Origin: Tenacibaculum agarivorans | GTDB taxonomy: Bacteria > Bacteroidota > Bacteroidia > Flavobacteriales > Flavobacteriaceae | Direction of reading: 5' to 3' | Length of the DNA stretch: 64,000 nt | Assembly: GCF_001936575.1 (NCBI RefSeq) | Contig: NZ_MSMP01000003.1 | Span: forward strand, 124,001 to 188,000 | In this document: in pieces, positions 53,877 through 61,952 of the stretch | Position numbering within the stretch: position 1 is the stretch's first letter | Layout of the letters: every line of letters starts with the position of its first letter | The notes under the pieces: model-generated | What the model saw: the letters and a program-made list of their open reading frames with translations, nothing else | Database searches by the model: none | Told to the model about the DNA's origin: nothing | Translations under genes and position numbers: made by a program

Positions 53877-55868
53877 ATGAATAACATACTTAAGACAAAA
53901 ATTTACGAAAATAATTCTTCGGATTTAAAGAGGAAGTTCATTATGCTATTAAACAAGTATCTTGAAAATCAAAAATTTCCTAAAAAGATCATATATGCGT
54001 TAGTTGACGAGAATTTTATTAATAGTAACCCTTCGTACTACACGTATTATCCTTTTTTATTCCATAAGGCTTTCAGAGTTAATGATAAAGATATTCTAGA
54101 AACACTAACATTAGCAGGTTTTTTCTATTATAAAGGGATTATAAGTATTGATGATATCTTTGATCAAAAAGCACCTGAAAATGTATTTAATAAGTATGTT
54201 ATTGCTAATGTTTGTCAAGAAGAGACTATTAAATTATTATCAAGCCTTTTTCCTAAGACTCATCCATTTTGGGAACTATGGAATTTGAGAAAAATTGAAT
54301 ATATAAAGGCTTATGATATGGATAGAAATCCTGAAAAAATTATAAATCATGAGCAATTTGAAACCTTAGCAGATTACAAGTGTGCTTTTGGAAAAATAGC
54401 AATTGATAGTCTTTTTCACTTATCTACATCTAAAAATGAAAATTTATATAAAAAAATCTTAGCATCACATAAATTTTTCTATGTAGGCTTTCAACTTATT
54501 GATGATATCACAGATTTTATCGAAGATATGGAGAATGAACAATTCAACATATTACATTTTGAGTTGAAAAAGCTAAAAAATAAAGCTGTTATAGAAAAAG
54601 AGGGATTAAAAGATTTAAAAACAGAAATGTACTTAAATGGAACCATAAATAAAGTACAAGAAATGGCCATAAAAAACCTTGAAAAGTCGCTTTCTTTTGT
54701 TAATGATATAGCATTAGATCAATGGAAACAAGAGGTTCAAGGTTTATATAATACAGCTATTAGTCAATATTTAAATACTAGCGCATATGTATCTGTTTTT
54801 GAAACAAAGCAAATATTAGCTACTGAAGTAATTAAGCATAATAATCTAAAAATTGCAATAACAAAATCCATTGATTTCATAAATAAATCACAACAAAAGG
54901 ACGGAAGTTGGAATGACTATTTTAATGAAGCCGGTGTTAGTAATTCTTGGACTACAGCATTTATGCTTACTTATTATTCAAAAGATATAACTATCGATCA
55001 AACTAATATTCTCAATCATGCTATAGAGTTTCTTAAGAAAACAAGAGGTAGTAACAAGCTTTGGGGATATAATAGTTCCTGGATACCTGATGCAGATTCT
55101 ACTAGTTTTGTAATGCTAAGCTCTCTTAACCATAAAAATGCTATAGATCCACAAACAATAGCTAATTGGTTAACATATCAAAATGAAGATGGTGGTTTTT
55201 CAACATATAACAATCCAAAAGAGGTACTCATTTCATTAAATTCTACTGCAATTCAAAATGTGGAAGGCTGGACACAATCTCACTTTTGTGTTAGTGCTAC
55301 GGCATATTACGTATTATCTAAACTAGCTATAAAAAATGATGCATTACATAAATTAAGAACGTATTTAATTCAAAAAATAAAGCAAGAAAAATCAATCCAT
55401 TCTTACTGGTGGACCGATGCTATCTATGCCATAACTTTCTTAGTGAAAGGAGCTGAAATATATAAAGACACTGAATTACTAACAATCTGTAATCAATTTA
55501 TTGATAATTATTTACAAGAAAAAAAAGAGTTAAATTACTTCTATCAAGGTTTATTATTAGACTGTATATGTAGTTCTGAACATCTATTTAAAATATATGA
55601 AAATGAAGCTCATAAAATAGTTATAGCACTGTTACAAAATCAATTTTCAGATGGATCTTGGAAGGAAAGTTATGCACTTAGAATACCTGAACCTAGCGTG
55701 AAATCTCCAGAAAATCAAAATATACTTTGGACTAAAGCTGATCAAGGAACAAATATTTTAGTAAATGATTATCACCGTTTATTCACCACAGTGGTTTGTC
55801 TATCAGGATTAAGCAAGTATATAAAAGTTAAAAATGAAACTGAAAAACAAATTGTTTTACATGGATAA
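53877..55868 (+). CDS. Isoprenyl-diphosphate synthase fused to squalene-cyclase-like toroid domain
   Basis: This is a 663-residue fusion. Residues about 15-310 form a class I isoprenoid synthase fold with both Asp-rich motifs intact: DDIFD at 92-96 and DDITD at 209-213. Residues about 320-650 form an alpha/alpha toroid with QW-type repeats: QQKDGSW (339-345), YQNEDGGF (434-441) and NQFSDGSW (588-595). A DADST motif (405-409) corresponds to the DxDD acid of class II cyclases, with its last Asp replaced by Ser. No signal peptide is present. In ComQ, a class I domain alone prenylates a Trp of ComX; a link to the Trp-containing peptides upstream is inferred. It overlaps the next gene by 8 bp, so translation is coupled. 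Confidence 0.8.
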   Translation: MNNILKTKIYENNSSDLKRKFIMLLNKYLENQKFPKKIIYALVDENFINSNPSYYTYYPFLFHKAFRVNDKDILETLTLAGFFYYKGIISIDDIFDQKAPENVFNKYVIANVCQEETIKLLSSLFPKTHPFWELWNLRKIEYIKAYDMDRNPEKIINHEQFETLADYKCAFGKIAIDSLFHLSTSKNENLYKKILASHKFFYVGFQLIDDITDFIEDMENEQFNILHFELKKLKNKAVIEKEGLKDLKTEMYLNGTINKVQEMAIKNLEKSLSFVNDIALDQWKQEVQGLYNTAISQYLNTSAYVSVFETKQILATEVIKHNNLKIAITKSIDFINKSQQKDGSWNDYFNEAGVSNSWTTAFMLTYYSKDITIDQTNILNHAIEFLKKTRGSNKLWGYNSSWIPDADSTSFVMLSSLNHKNAIDPQTIANWLTYQNEDGGFSTYNNPKEVLISLNSTAIQNVEGWTQSHFCVSATAYYVLSKLAIKNDALHKLRTYLIQKIKQEKSIHSYWWTDAIYAITFLVKGAEIYKDTELLTICNQFIDNYLQEKKELNYFYQGLLLDCICSSEHLFKIYENEAHKIVIALLQNQFSDGSWKESYALRIPEPSVKSPENQNILWTKADQGTNILVNDYHRLFTTVVCLSGLSKYIKVKNETEKQIVLHG

Positions 55869-57921
55869 AAATATACCTAGAATATCAAATGAAGTTGAAA
55901 TTATGCCATTTGATAATGGTGGTTATTTAGTTCACCATAAGAAGTTAGGATATCGAATCAACATTAATACCATAACCTATCAATTATTAAGTTTAATAGA
56001 TGGTAAACTCACTATTGAAGAAATAATTAGAGCTTTTAAGCAACGCTATGAAATCAATTTAAAAAAAGAGAATGTTCTTGATATTTTGTATCAAAAGTTA
56101 GCTAAATATCATATCATAGAAAACGAACATTTTGAATTTAAGCCTAAAGAAAAACCATCTTACTTAAAATTAAGCTTTACAGTGGTCAAAAAAGATTGGA
56201 TTGATGGAATAGTTTCTAAAATGGGATTCCTGTTTTCAAAGAAAATATTTTATCCTACATTATTTGCCATGGTCATTTTTATGGCATTTGTTATACTCTT
56301 AAATATAAATACCGTAAAATCAGATTTAGCAACAATAAACACAGCCGATGGGAGCCTTTATTTTTTAATTTTTGGAATTGTTGTTGTATTACACGAACTC
56401 GGGCATGCCGCTGCTTGTAATAAGTTTGGCGCAAAGCATGGAGATATTGGATTCGGGTTTTATTTACTATCTCCAGTGATGTATGCAGATGTTTCTGATG
56501 CTTGGAAACTAAAGAAAAGTGAACGAATTATTGTAAATCTAGGAGGAATCTACATACAGCTGATCATTGCAAGTATTTTTGCATGTATTTATTTAATTAC
56601 CAACAATAATTTTTTATTAATCCCAGCATTTAGTATAGGTGGACTGAGTATTCTATATAATCTAAACCCCTTCTTTAGAACAGATGGATATTGGGTATTA
56701 TCAGATTATGTAGGAATAGCAAATCTTAGGGAGAATTCTAATATTGCATTAAGTAGCTTTTTTAAAAGAAAAAAGAATACAGTAACTAACCTTTTTTCTT
56801 TAAAAAACATTTTATTGGCCTTATATGCATTGATTAGTATAGGCTTTATTTTTGTATTTCTTTTTGTCATTCTCATACAAAACCCAAATTCAATTTTTAA
56901 TTATCCTTACAATTTTATTCAGTACATAAAATTAGTGTTTACAACACAAGAAATACATTTAAATGAACTGAAAACATTAATATTACCTACTTTGTTTTTT
57001 ATTATTTTGTTTAGGTTTTTAGTACGGTTTTATAAAACTAAAATCAGTTCATTATCTAAAGTAGAGAAAAAAAAGAGTATTATACTCGGTGTTAAAATCA
57101 TTTTAGCAACTGTATTTTTTCTTTCAGCAGTTGGTAAAACACTTAGTTTTAATTCTTTTTCAAGAAATATTAATGAATTTGTATTTATTCCATATCAAAT
57201 AATTCCATACGGAATATTACTAATAGAATATAGTTTAGCTATCGGTTTCATGACATTTATTTTTTCTAGACAAATAGCTAAAATCTCTTTTGTGTTTTTA
57301 ATCTTAATGACAATATCCTATAGTTACGGTCATTTTACTCTAGACATAAAAAAGTGTGGTTGTTTTGGATACTTCAAATTTTTAACCCCAAGTAATTATT
57401 TTATTTATATAGTTAAAAATGTCTCATTAATTATAGCTTGTCTATATATTTTAAAATATACTAAGAATATAACTATCAACAAGCGATTACTAAAGACAAC
57501 TATTTCAATATTCACTGTATTTGTATTGAGTTTTTTCGCTTATAAAACAGAAGTTAAATTTATTCGTGATTTTGCTAAAACAAACATAGGTAAAGTACTA
57601 AGTAATATTTTACCCGAAAAGGACCATGTAGTAAAAGAATATCAATATGTATTTTTGTTTTCTCCAAAATGTCAACATTGCTTAGATGTAATTCCGAAAA
57701 TTGAAAAAATTAAGCATACAGTTGATTTAATTGGAATAACTTCAGTTAAAAATGAAAAAGAATTGAAAAATTTATCTACTGATTTTCAAGTAAGAATGAT
57801 CAGTTCTGAAGGCATATCAAAATTGTCTAAAACTGTTCCTAAAATATTCGAAATAAAAAACGATACCATTCAAAATGTATTAAGCGTACAACAGTTTCTA
57901 AAAAACGTTAAACTAAAATAG
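55861..57921 (+). CDS. PqqD-like / M50 protease / MauE-DoxX / thioredoxin fusion membrane protein
   Basis: Four units are joined in 686 residues (start at 55861, overlapping the synthase stop; an upstream Met at 55834 would add nine). A PqqD-like peptide-recognition domain is at about 5-90. An M50 zinc protease unit follows, with HELGH at 178-182 and the second motif NPFFRTDGYW at 269-278. A MauE/DoxX-type four-helix unit (about 410-535) has CGCFG at 499-503. A C-terminal thioredoxin-like domain (about 590-686) has the redox pair CQHC at 604-607. M50 proteases of this kind mature peptides, and MauE and thioredoxin units handle disulfides. Each precursor has exactly two Cys, which fits. No transporter gene is present. 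Confidence 0.82.
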   Translation: MDKNIPRISNEVEIMPFDNGGYLVHHKKLGYRININTITYQLLSLIDGKLTIEEIIRAFKQRYEINLKKENVLDILYQKLAKYHIIENEHFEFKPKEKPSYLKLSFTVVKKDWIDGIVSKMGFLFSKKIFYPTLFAMVIFMAFVILLNINTVKSDLATINTADGSLYFLIFGIVVVLHELGHAAACNKFGAKHGDIGFGFYLLSPVMYADVSDAWKLKKSERIIVNLGGIYIQLIIASIFACIYLITNNNFLLIPAFSIGGLSILYNLNPFFRTDGYWVLSDYVGIANLRENSNIALSSFFKRKKNTVTNLFSLKNILLALYALISIGFIFVFLFVILIQNPNSIFNYPYNFIQYIKLVFTTQEIHLNELKTLILPTLFFIILFRFLVRFYKTKISSLSKVEKKKSIILGVKIILATVFFLSAVGKTLSFNSFSRNINEFVFIPYQIIPYGILLIEYSLAIGFMTFIFSRQIAKISFVFLILMTISYSYGHFTLDIKKCGCFGYFKFLTPSNYFIYIVKNVSLIIACLYILKYTKNITINKRLLKTTISIFTVFVLSFFAYKTEVKFIRDFAKTNIGKVLSNILPEKDHVVKEYQYVFLFSPKCQHCLDVIPKIEKIKHTVDLIGITSVKNEKELKNLSTDFQVRMISSEGISKLSKTVPKIFEIKNDTIQNVLSVQQFLKNVKLK

Positions 57922-57986
57922 TTTTAAGATTCGGATTACTGTATAATCTCATTTTAAATACTATTTAAATGTTGTACTTTTATACT

Positions 57987-58250
57987 ATGAAAAGTACAAT
58001 TATCATACAGAACTTAAAATGTTCAGGATGTTCAAATACAATTACTAAAAAAGTATCTCAACTTCATAATATATCTAATGTAGAAGTTAATGTGGAAGAT
58101 TCAATGGTTAGTTTTGATCATACTACTGATAATGATTTAGATGTAGTAAAAGCAACTTTATTTAATCTTGGATATCCTGAAGAAAATGACAAGAATTCTA
58201 TCTCTAGGAAAGTAAAATCCTTTATTAGCTGTGCTAATGGTAGAATATAA
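57987..58250 (+). CDS. HMA (heavy-metal-associated) domain protein
   Basis: This 87-residue protein starts with a typical HMA fold: IIIQNLKCSGCSNTITKKV, with the metal-binding CxxC at Cys12 and Cys15, then VEVNVEDSMVSFD and VKATLFNLGYP. A short C-terminal tail with one more Cys follows. The ATG at 57987 gives the normal HMA start; the longer frame adds six residues. It lies 65 bp after the M50 fusion gene and ends at its own terminator, so it may or may not belong to the peptide cluster. A copper chaperone role is usual for such proteins; a CcoI-type copper ATPase gene lies 4.6 kb downstream. Confidence 0.85.
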   Translation: MKSTIIIQNLKCSGCSNTITKKVSQLHNISNVEVNVEDSMVSFDHTTDNDLDVVKATLFNLGYPEENDKNSISRKVKSFISCANGRI

Positions 58251-58272
58251 CTGATTTTAATATTATAAAAAT

Positions 58273-58312
58273 AAATGCAGGAGAGTTATAATTAACTTCT
58301 TCCTGCATTTTT
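58273..58312 (+). terminator. Terminator of the HMA gene
   Basis: A 10-bp stem, aaatgcagga (58273-58282) with tcctgcattt (58301-58310), is followed by a short T tail, 23 bases after the HMA stop. Confidence 0.8.
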
Positions 58313-58359
58313 AAAAAGATAATCCCCATTATCTATTATTTATTTTGCAATTTCTTGAG

Positions 58360-58509
58360 TTATAAATTCACGAAAACATACTCATCACTATTACGTATCT
58401 TGTTGTAATAATATTCATTTACAATTACGGGTACATTCAAATACGGAAATTTAATTTTGTAGTTTGATTTATCTCTCCCTAAGAACTTTAGTTTTGTCTT
58501 TTTTTTCAT
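58360..58509 (-). CDS. Possible small hypothetical protein
   Basis: The 378-bp gap between the HMA gene and the 58629 gene contains a 49-codon minus-strand reading frame, starting MKKKTKLKFLGRDKSNYKIK and ending in VFVNL. It is basic with a Tyr-rich middle (NEYYYNK). No family is recognised and there is no cysteine. It is reported because it starts with a typical basic run and fills an otherwise empty stretch; it could equally be chance in AT-rich DNA. The rest of the gap shows no other convincing feature. Confidence 0.3.
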   Translation of the reverse strand: MKKKTKLKFLGRDKSNYKIKFPYLNVPVIVNEYYYNKIRNSDEYVFVNL

Positions 58510-58628
58510 AATTCAATAATCTATTTTAAATTGTTAAACCATAAAAAACTTCTATAAAGTAATCAGCGAATTTTGTACCAAACCTAACCATGATTTATGA
58601 AAATACTAAATGGATATAATCACTCTTT

Positions 58629-58976
58629 TTAATAATTTAATATTCTTTTTAACCCCAACGTTACATTTCTTTCGAGTATAGAAAACTCATCATCAGAGTC
58701 AAAAACTGTTTTCATTTCAGTAAATAAATCTTGGATTTGTACTTTGTTATAATTTAAATCCTCTACAGTGTTACGAATCTTCTGAATACTTTCATAATCA
58801 TTATCATTTTCAAATTCCTTAGACATTTTGTCATATATTTCTTGTCCTACAGATTCAATTATGATTTTTATTTCCTGCTCAGCTTCCTTCATATCAGCAT
58901 TCATACAGTAAATTAAAGTATATGCCTTTAACTCTGTCTGATTCCAGTTCGTTTTTGTTCTTGTTAGCGTTGCCAT
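58629..58976 (-). CDS. Hypothetical helical protein
   Basis: I do not recognise this 115-residue, acidic, largely alpha-helical protein. There is no signal peptide or membrane segment. The middle region is charged (EAEQEIKIIIESVGQEI, KEFENDNDYESIQKI). It has a single Cys. A perfect Crp/Fnr-like palindrome lies about 65 bp upstream of its start (59035-59048). The TerB-like gene precedes it on the same strand, separated by 108 bp. Its place beside the redox-sensor genes suggests membership in the same regulon, which is inference. Confidence 0.6.
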   Translation of the reverse strand: MATLTRTKTNWNQTELKAYTLIYCMNADMKEAEQEIKIIIESVGQEIYDKMSKEFENDNDYESIQKIRNTVEDLNYNKVQIQDLFTEMKTVFDSDDEFSILERNVTLGLKRILNY

Positions 58977-59034
58977 AGTATTAGATTTTTAAATTAATTC
59001 AAAATAAAATTAACTAGTTAAAAGTTAGAATACT

Positions 59035-59048
59035 ATGACAAAAGTCAT
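59035..59048. promoter_or_regulatory. Crp/Fnr-type palindrome (ATGAC-N4-GTCAT)
   Basis: ATGAC-AAAA-GTCAT is a perfect inverted repeat with the 4-base spacer typical of Fnr/Dnr/Hcp-type regulators. Its centre is about 65 bp upstream of the minus-strand gene starting at 58976. Confidence 0.5.
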
Positions 59049-59084
59049 GTTCGGAAAATATGTGGATTTATACAGATCTACTTA

Positions 59085-59495
59085 TTAAGAGGTAATACTA
59101 TTAAGTTCTAATTCCAATTTTTCAAGAATTAACTGTTCAGTTGTATTTGTTCCTCTAAATGCATTTGCAATACGTTTAGAAGTCTCCGTGATTAAATTTT
59201 TAATTTGATCTGTAAAGAAGTAATGATGGTTATGGTAATATTCAACAAAGTCTAAAAAGCAATCCTCAGAAGTTGCATTTTTACTGTATAACCAATCAAA
59301 AACAATTTCTATCTGATAAGCTGTATCTGTACCAAAAACATCAAAAGTTTCATCAATCATCAACCATTTGTCTTTAACTACTTTTTTTAAGGCCTTTATT
59401 TCATTAATATTAATGACATTATCAGATTTAGCAACTGCATAAAAAATCTTGGCAATATTCTGATAAAACTTTATGTTTAGCTTTTTTGTTTTCAT
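59085..59495 (-). CDS. TerB-like protein
   Basis: The 136-residue helical protein matches the pattern of the TerB/tellurite-resistance-like fold: FYQNIAKIFYAVAKSDNVIN, INEIKALKKVVKDKW, and later YYHNHHYFFTDQIKNLI. TerB folds bind metal through acidic residues. Members in Flavobacteriia are small cytoplasmic proteins of unknown role. It is transcribed divergently from the PAS sensor kinase. The shared gap holds a TGAT-N4-ATCA box exactly midway between the two starts. Confidence 0.6.
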   Translation of the reverse strand: MKTKKLNIKFYQNIAKIFYAVAKSDNVININEIKALKKVVKDKWLMIDETFDVFGTDTAYQIEIVFDWLYSKNATSEDCFLDFVEYYHNHHYFFTDQIKNLITETSKRIANAFRGTNTTEQLILEKLELELNSITS

Positions 59496-59545
59496 TATAA
59501 ATACTATTCAATTACAAAAATAAGATAGACCTCTGGGGTAAGAAA

Positions 59546-59557
59546 TGATAAATATCA
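59546..59557. promoter_or_regulatory. Fnr-like box upstream of the sensor kinase and TerB-like genes
   Basis: TGAT-AAAT-ATCA matches the core of the Fnr consensus TTGAT-N4-ATCAA. The centre lies about 56 bp from both divergent start codons (59495 and 59607). Confidence 0.5.
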
Positions 59558-59606
59558 GCTGCAGTTTTTTTAATAAAATATATCTTTATCTCAAATTTCT
59601 AATTGA

Positions 59607-60854
59607 ATGTTCGATAAAGAAGAGAGAATAATTTTTGACACCCTTTTTGAAGCTGTTTCTGAAGGCATAATTGTAGTGGATGATCATCAAAAAATTATGG
59701 TTGTCAACTCATCTGCTGAAGTAATGTTTGGATATAATAAAGGTGAATTGTTACACCAACAATTAAAGACTTTAATTCCTCAAAAATATAAAGGAACTCA
59801 CGATGCACATTTTAATTCGTTTTTAAAAGTACAACAGAAAAGACAAATGGGGCATGGTAGAGACTTATATGCAGCACATAAGAATGGAAGTGTATTTCCT
59901 ATAGAAGTGGGCTTAAATCCTTTCGAAATGCAAGGAAAAATGTATACAATGGCTCTAGTTGTAGACATTTCTTTACGAAAGCATCAAGAACTAGAAATTT
60001 TAGAGCTGAATACCAAACTAGAAAATAAAGTAAAAGAAAGGACTAAAAGTTTAAGTGAAACCGTTGATGAGTTAGAAAAAATGAATCAGCAACTAGATGA
60101 AGAAAACAAAAAAAGAATTGTAGCTGAAAATAAAGCTAATATTGCTTTAAAAAAAGAACGAGAACTAAATGAATTAAAAACCAAGTTTTTATCACTAGTC
60201 TCACATGAGTTTAAAACACCGTTAAGTGGAATTTTAACATCCACTATGTTGCTAACCAAATACAAACTCACAGAACAACAAGAAAAAAGAGAAAAACACT
60301 TGTCTATTATAAAGAACAAAGTTCATTATTTAAATAATATCCTAAACGACTTCCTATCTGTCGAAAAACTTGAAAAAGGAGAAATTAAATATAACCTGAC
60401 ATCTTTTCAGATTAAGAAAACAATAAAGGAAGCTATAAGCGGAGCAAATTTACTGTTGAAAAAAGGGCAGGAGATCATTTGTAATTCTGATATGGAAGAT
60501 ATTACGATTTATCAGGATGAAAAAATTATGGAGCTGACTTTTCTAAACCTTATGAGTAACGCAGTAAAATATTCTCCTGAAAACACAACAATAACTATTT
60601 CTGTCCGCCAAAATCACTCAGAAACTACAGTTCAAGTAGAAGATCAAGGGTTTGGAATTCCTGAGAAGGATCAAAAAAATATATTCCAACGTTATTTTAG
60701 AGCTGAAAATGTATTATTAAATGAAGGAACAGGAATCGGTTTAAACATTGTAAAAAGTCATTTAGAAAATTTAGGAGGAACAATAACTTTTACGAGTAAA
60801 GAAAATATAGGCTCAACATTTATAGTCACTATACCAAACAAAGCTGAATTATGA
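59607..60854 (+). CDS. PAS-domain sensor histidine kinase (FixL-like layout)
   Basis: The 415-residue kinase has no membrane segment. A PAS domain spans about 10-125 (EAVSEGIIVVDDHQKIMVVN, GYNKGELLHQQL, DLYAAHKNGSVFPIEVGLNP). A long coiled coil (125-190) and the HisKA domain follow, with phospho-His200 in LVSHEFKTPL. The HATPase domain has NLMSNAVKYS, VEDQGFGIPE and GTGIGLNIVKSHL. PAS kinases of the FixL type sense oxygen through heme; whether this PAS holds heme is not decided by sequence. The ATG of the response regulator overlaps the stop by four bases. Confidence 0.9.
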   Translation: MFDKEERIIFDTLFEAVSEGIIVVDDHQKIMVVNSSAEVMFGYNKGELLHQQLKTLIPQKYKGTHDAHFNSFLKVQQKRQMGHGRDLYAAHKNGSVFPIEVGLNPFEMQGKMYTMALVVDISLRKHQELEILELNTKLENKVKERTKSLSETVDELEKMNQQLDEENKKRIVAENKANIALKKERELNELKTKFLSLVSHEFKTPLSGILTSTMLLTKYKLTEQQEKREKHLSIIKNKVHYLNNILNDFLSVEKLEKGEIKYNLTSFQIKKTIKEAISGANLLLKKGQEIICNSDMEDITIYQDEKIMELTFLNLMSNAVKYSPENTTITISVRQNHSETTVQVEDQGFGIPEKDQKNIFQRYFRAENVLLNEGTGIGLNIVKSHLENLGGTITFTSKENIGSTFIVTIPNKAEL

Positions 60855-61900
60855 GAAAAATTCTATTAATTGAAGACGATATCACCTTAAGAGAAAACAC
60901 AGCAGAATTACTAGAGTTAACAGATTACTACGAGGTAATTATGGCTGAAAATGGTAAAGTTGGTATAGAAAAAGCGTTGAGTGAATTACCTGATTTGATT
61001 GTTTGTGATATCATGATGCCAGAAATAGATGGTTATGGCGTGTTAGAAATCTTATCTAAAAACCCGAAAACACAATTTATACCTTTTATATTTTTATCAG
61101 CAAAAACGGAGCGTAGTGATGTACGAAAAGGAATGAATCTAGGTGCTGACGACTATATTACTAAACCTTTTACAGAAGAAGAATTAATTAGTGCAATTGA
61201 AAGTAGATTAGCAAAATCTTCGATATTAAAAGAACAAAAAACTGTTGTAATTGAAGAGCCTAATGAAAATGAAGTTAGAGATTTAAACGATCTAAAGAAT
61301 TTCTTTGATGACAATGGAACTATTTTTTCATTTCAAGGAGAAGAGAAAGTGTATGAGGAAGGAGATAATTCCAATTACATTTATTTGGTAACTAAAGGCG
61401 GAGTAAAATGTTCCAAACTTAATGAACAAGGCAAAGTATTAACGACTTCATTATATAAAGAAGACGATTTATTCGGATACACTTCTTTCTCTCAAAATAT
61501 TCCTTATCAAGAAACAGCTGTGGCCATGGAAGCAACAGAACTTGTCGGAATTCACAAATCGGAGTTGATTTCAGTTTTACATAAAAATCATAAGGTTGTA
61601 TTAGATTTAGTTGATCTTTTAGCAGATAATTTAAAAGATGTAAAAGAACAATTATTGGATATGGCCTATAATTCTGTACATAAAAAAACGGCGGCAACAC
61701 TACTAAAGTTTGCTGAACGCATGAATAGAAATCCAGATGATAGTATTAGAATAGCACGACATGATTTAGCTAGTGTAGCGGGTATTGCTACCGAAACTTT
61801 AATTCGAAGCATCTCTAAACTAAAAAAGAACGGAATTATAGAAATTGAAGGGAGAAATATTAAAATTGTTGATATGGAAGCTTTAAAATTAGTAGAATGA
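60851..61900 (+). CDS. Response regulator receiver fused to Crp/Fnr-type transcription factor
   Basis: The 349-residue protein joins a receiver domain (1-120; Asp53 in VCDIMMPEIDG, Lys105 in YITKPF) to a Crp/Fnr regulator. The cyclic-nucleotide-binding-like beta-roll covers about 145-255 (VYEEGDNSNYIYLVTKGGVK, DDLFGYTSF). The Crp-type HTH covers about 275-345 (ARHDLASVAGIATETLIRSI, NGIIEIEGRNIKIVD). No N-terminal Fnr-type Cys cluster is present, so it should not carry an oxygen-labile FeS cluster. Instead it is probably switched by phosphorylation from the kinase encoded just upstream. This puts the FixL-FixJ-FixK logic in two proteins. Confidence 0.9.
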   Translation: MRKILLIEDDITLRENTAELLELTDYYEVIMAENGKVGIEKALSELPDLIVCDIMMPEIDGYGVLEILSKNPKTQFIPFIFLSAKTERSDVRKGMNLGADDYITKPFTEEELISAIESRLAKSSILKEQKTVVIEEPNENEVRDLNDLKNFFDDNGTIFSFQGEEKVYEEGDNSNYIYLVTKGGVKCSKLNEQGKVLTTSLYKEDDLFGYTSFSQNIPYQETAVAMEATELVGIHKSELISVLHKNHKVVLDLVDLLADNLKDVKEQLLDMAYNSVHKKTAATLLKFAERMNRNPDDSIRIARHDLASVAGIATETLIRSISKLKKNGIIEIEGRNIKIVDMEALKLVE

Positions 61901-61909
61901 TTTTTATCA
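61898..61909. promoter_or_regulatory. Fnr-like box upstream of the DUF3298-like lipoprotein
   Basis: TGAT-TTTT-ATCA overlaps the stop codon of the regulator gene. With its flanks it is a 14-base perfect palindrome (ATGAT-N4-ATCAT). The centre is about 49 bp upstream of the next start (61953). Confidence 0.5.
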
Positions 61910-61952
61910 TTTTTTAGGAGTACTACGATACATACTTTTATCATAATTAAAC

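Noticed and set aside
61419..61944. Minus-strand frames of 93 and 92 codons over the response regulator
   Set aside because: They are antisense to a well-supported receiver-Crp fusion and have no domain.
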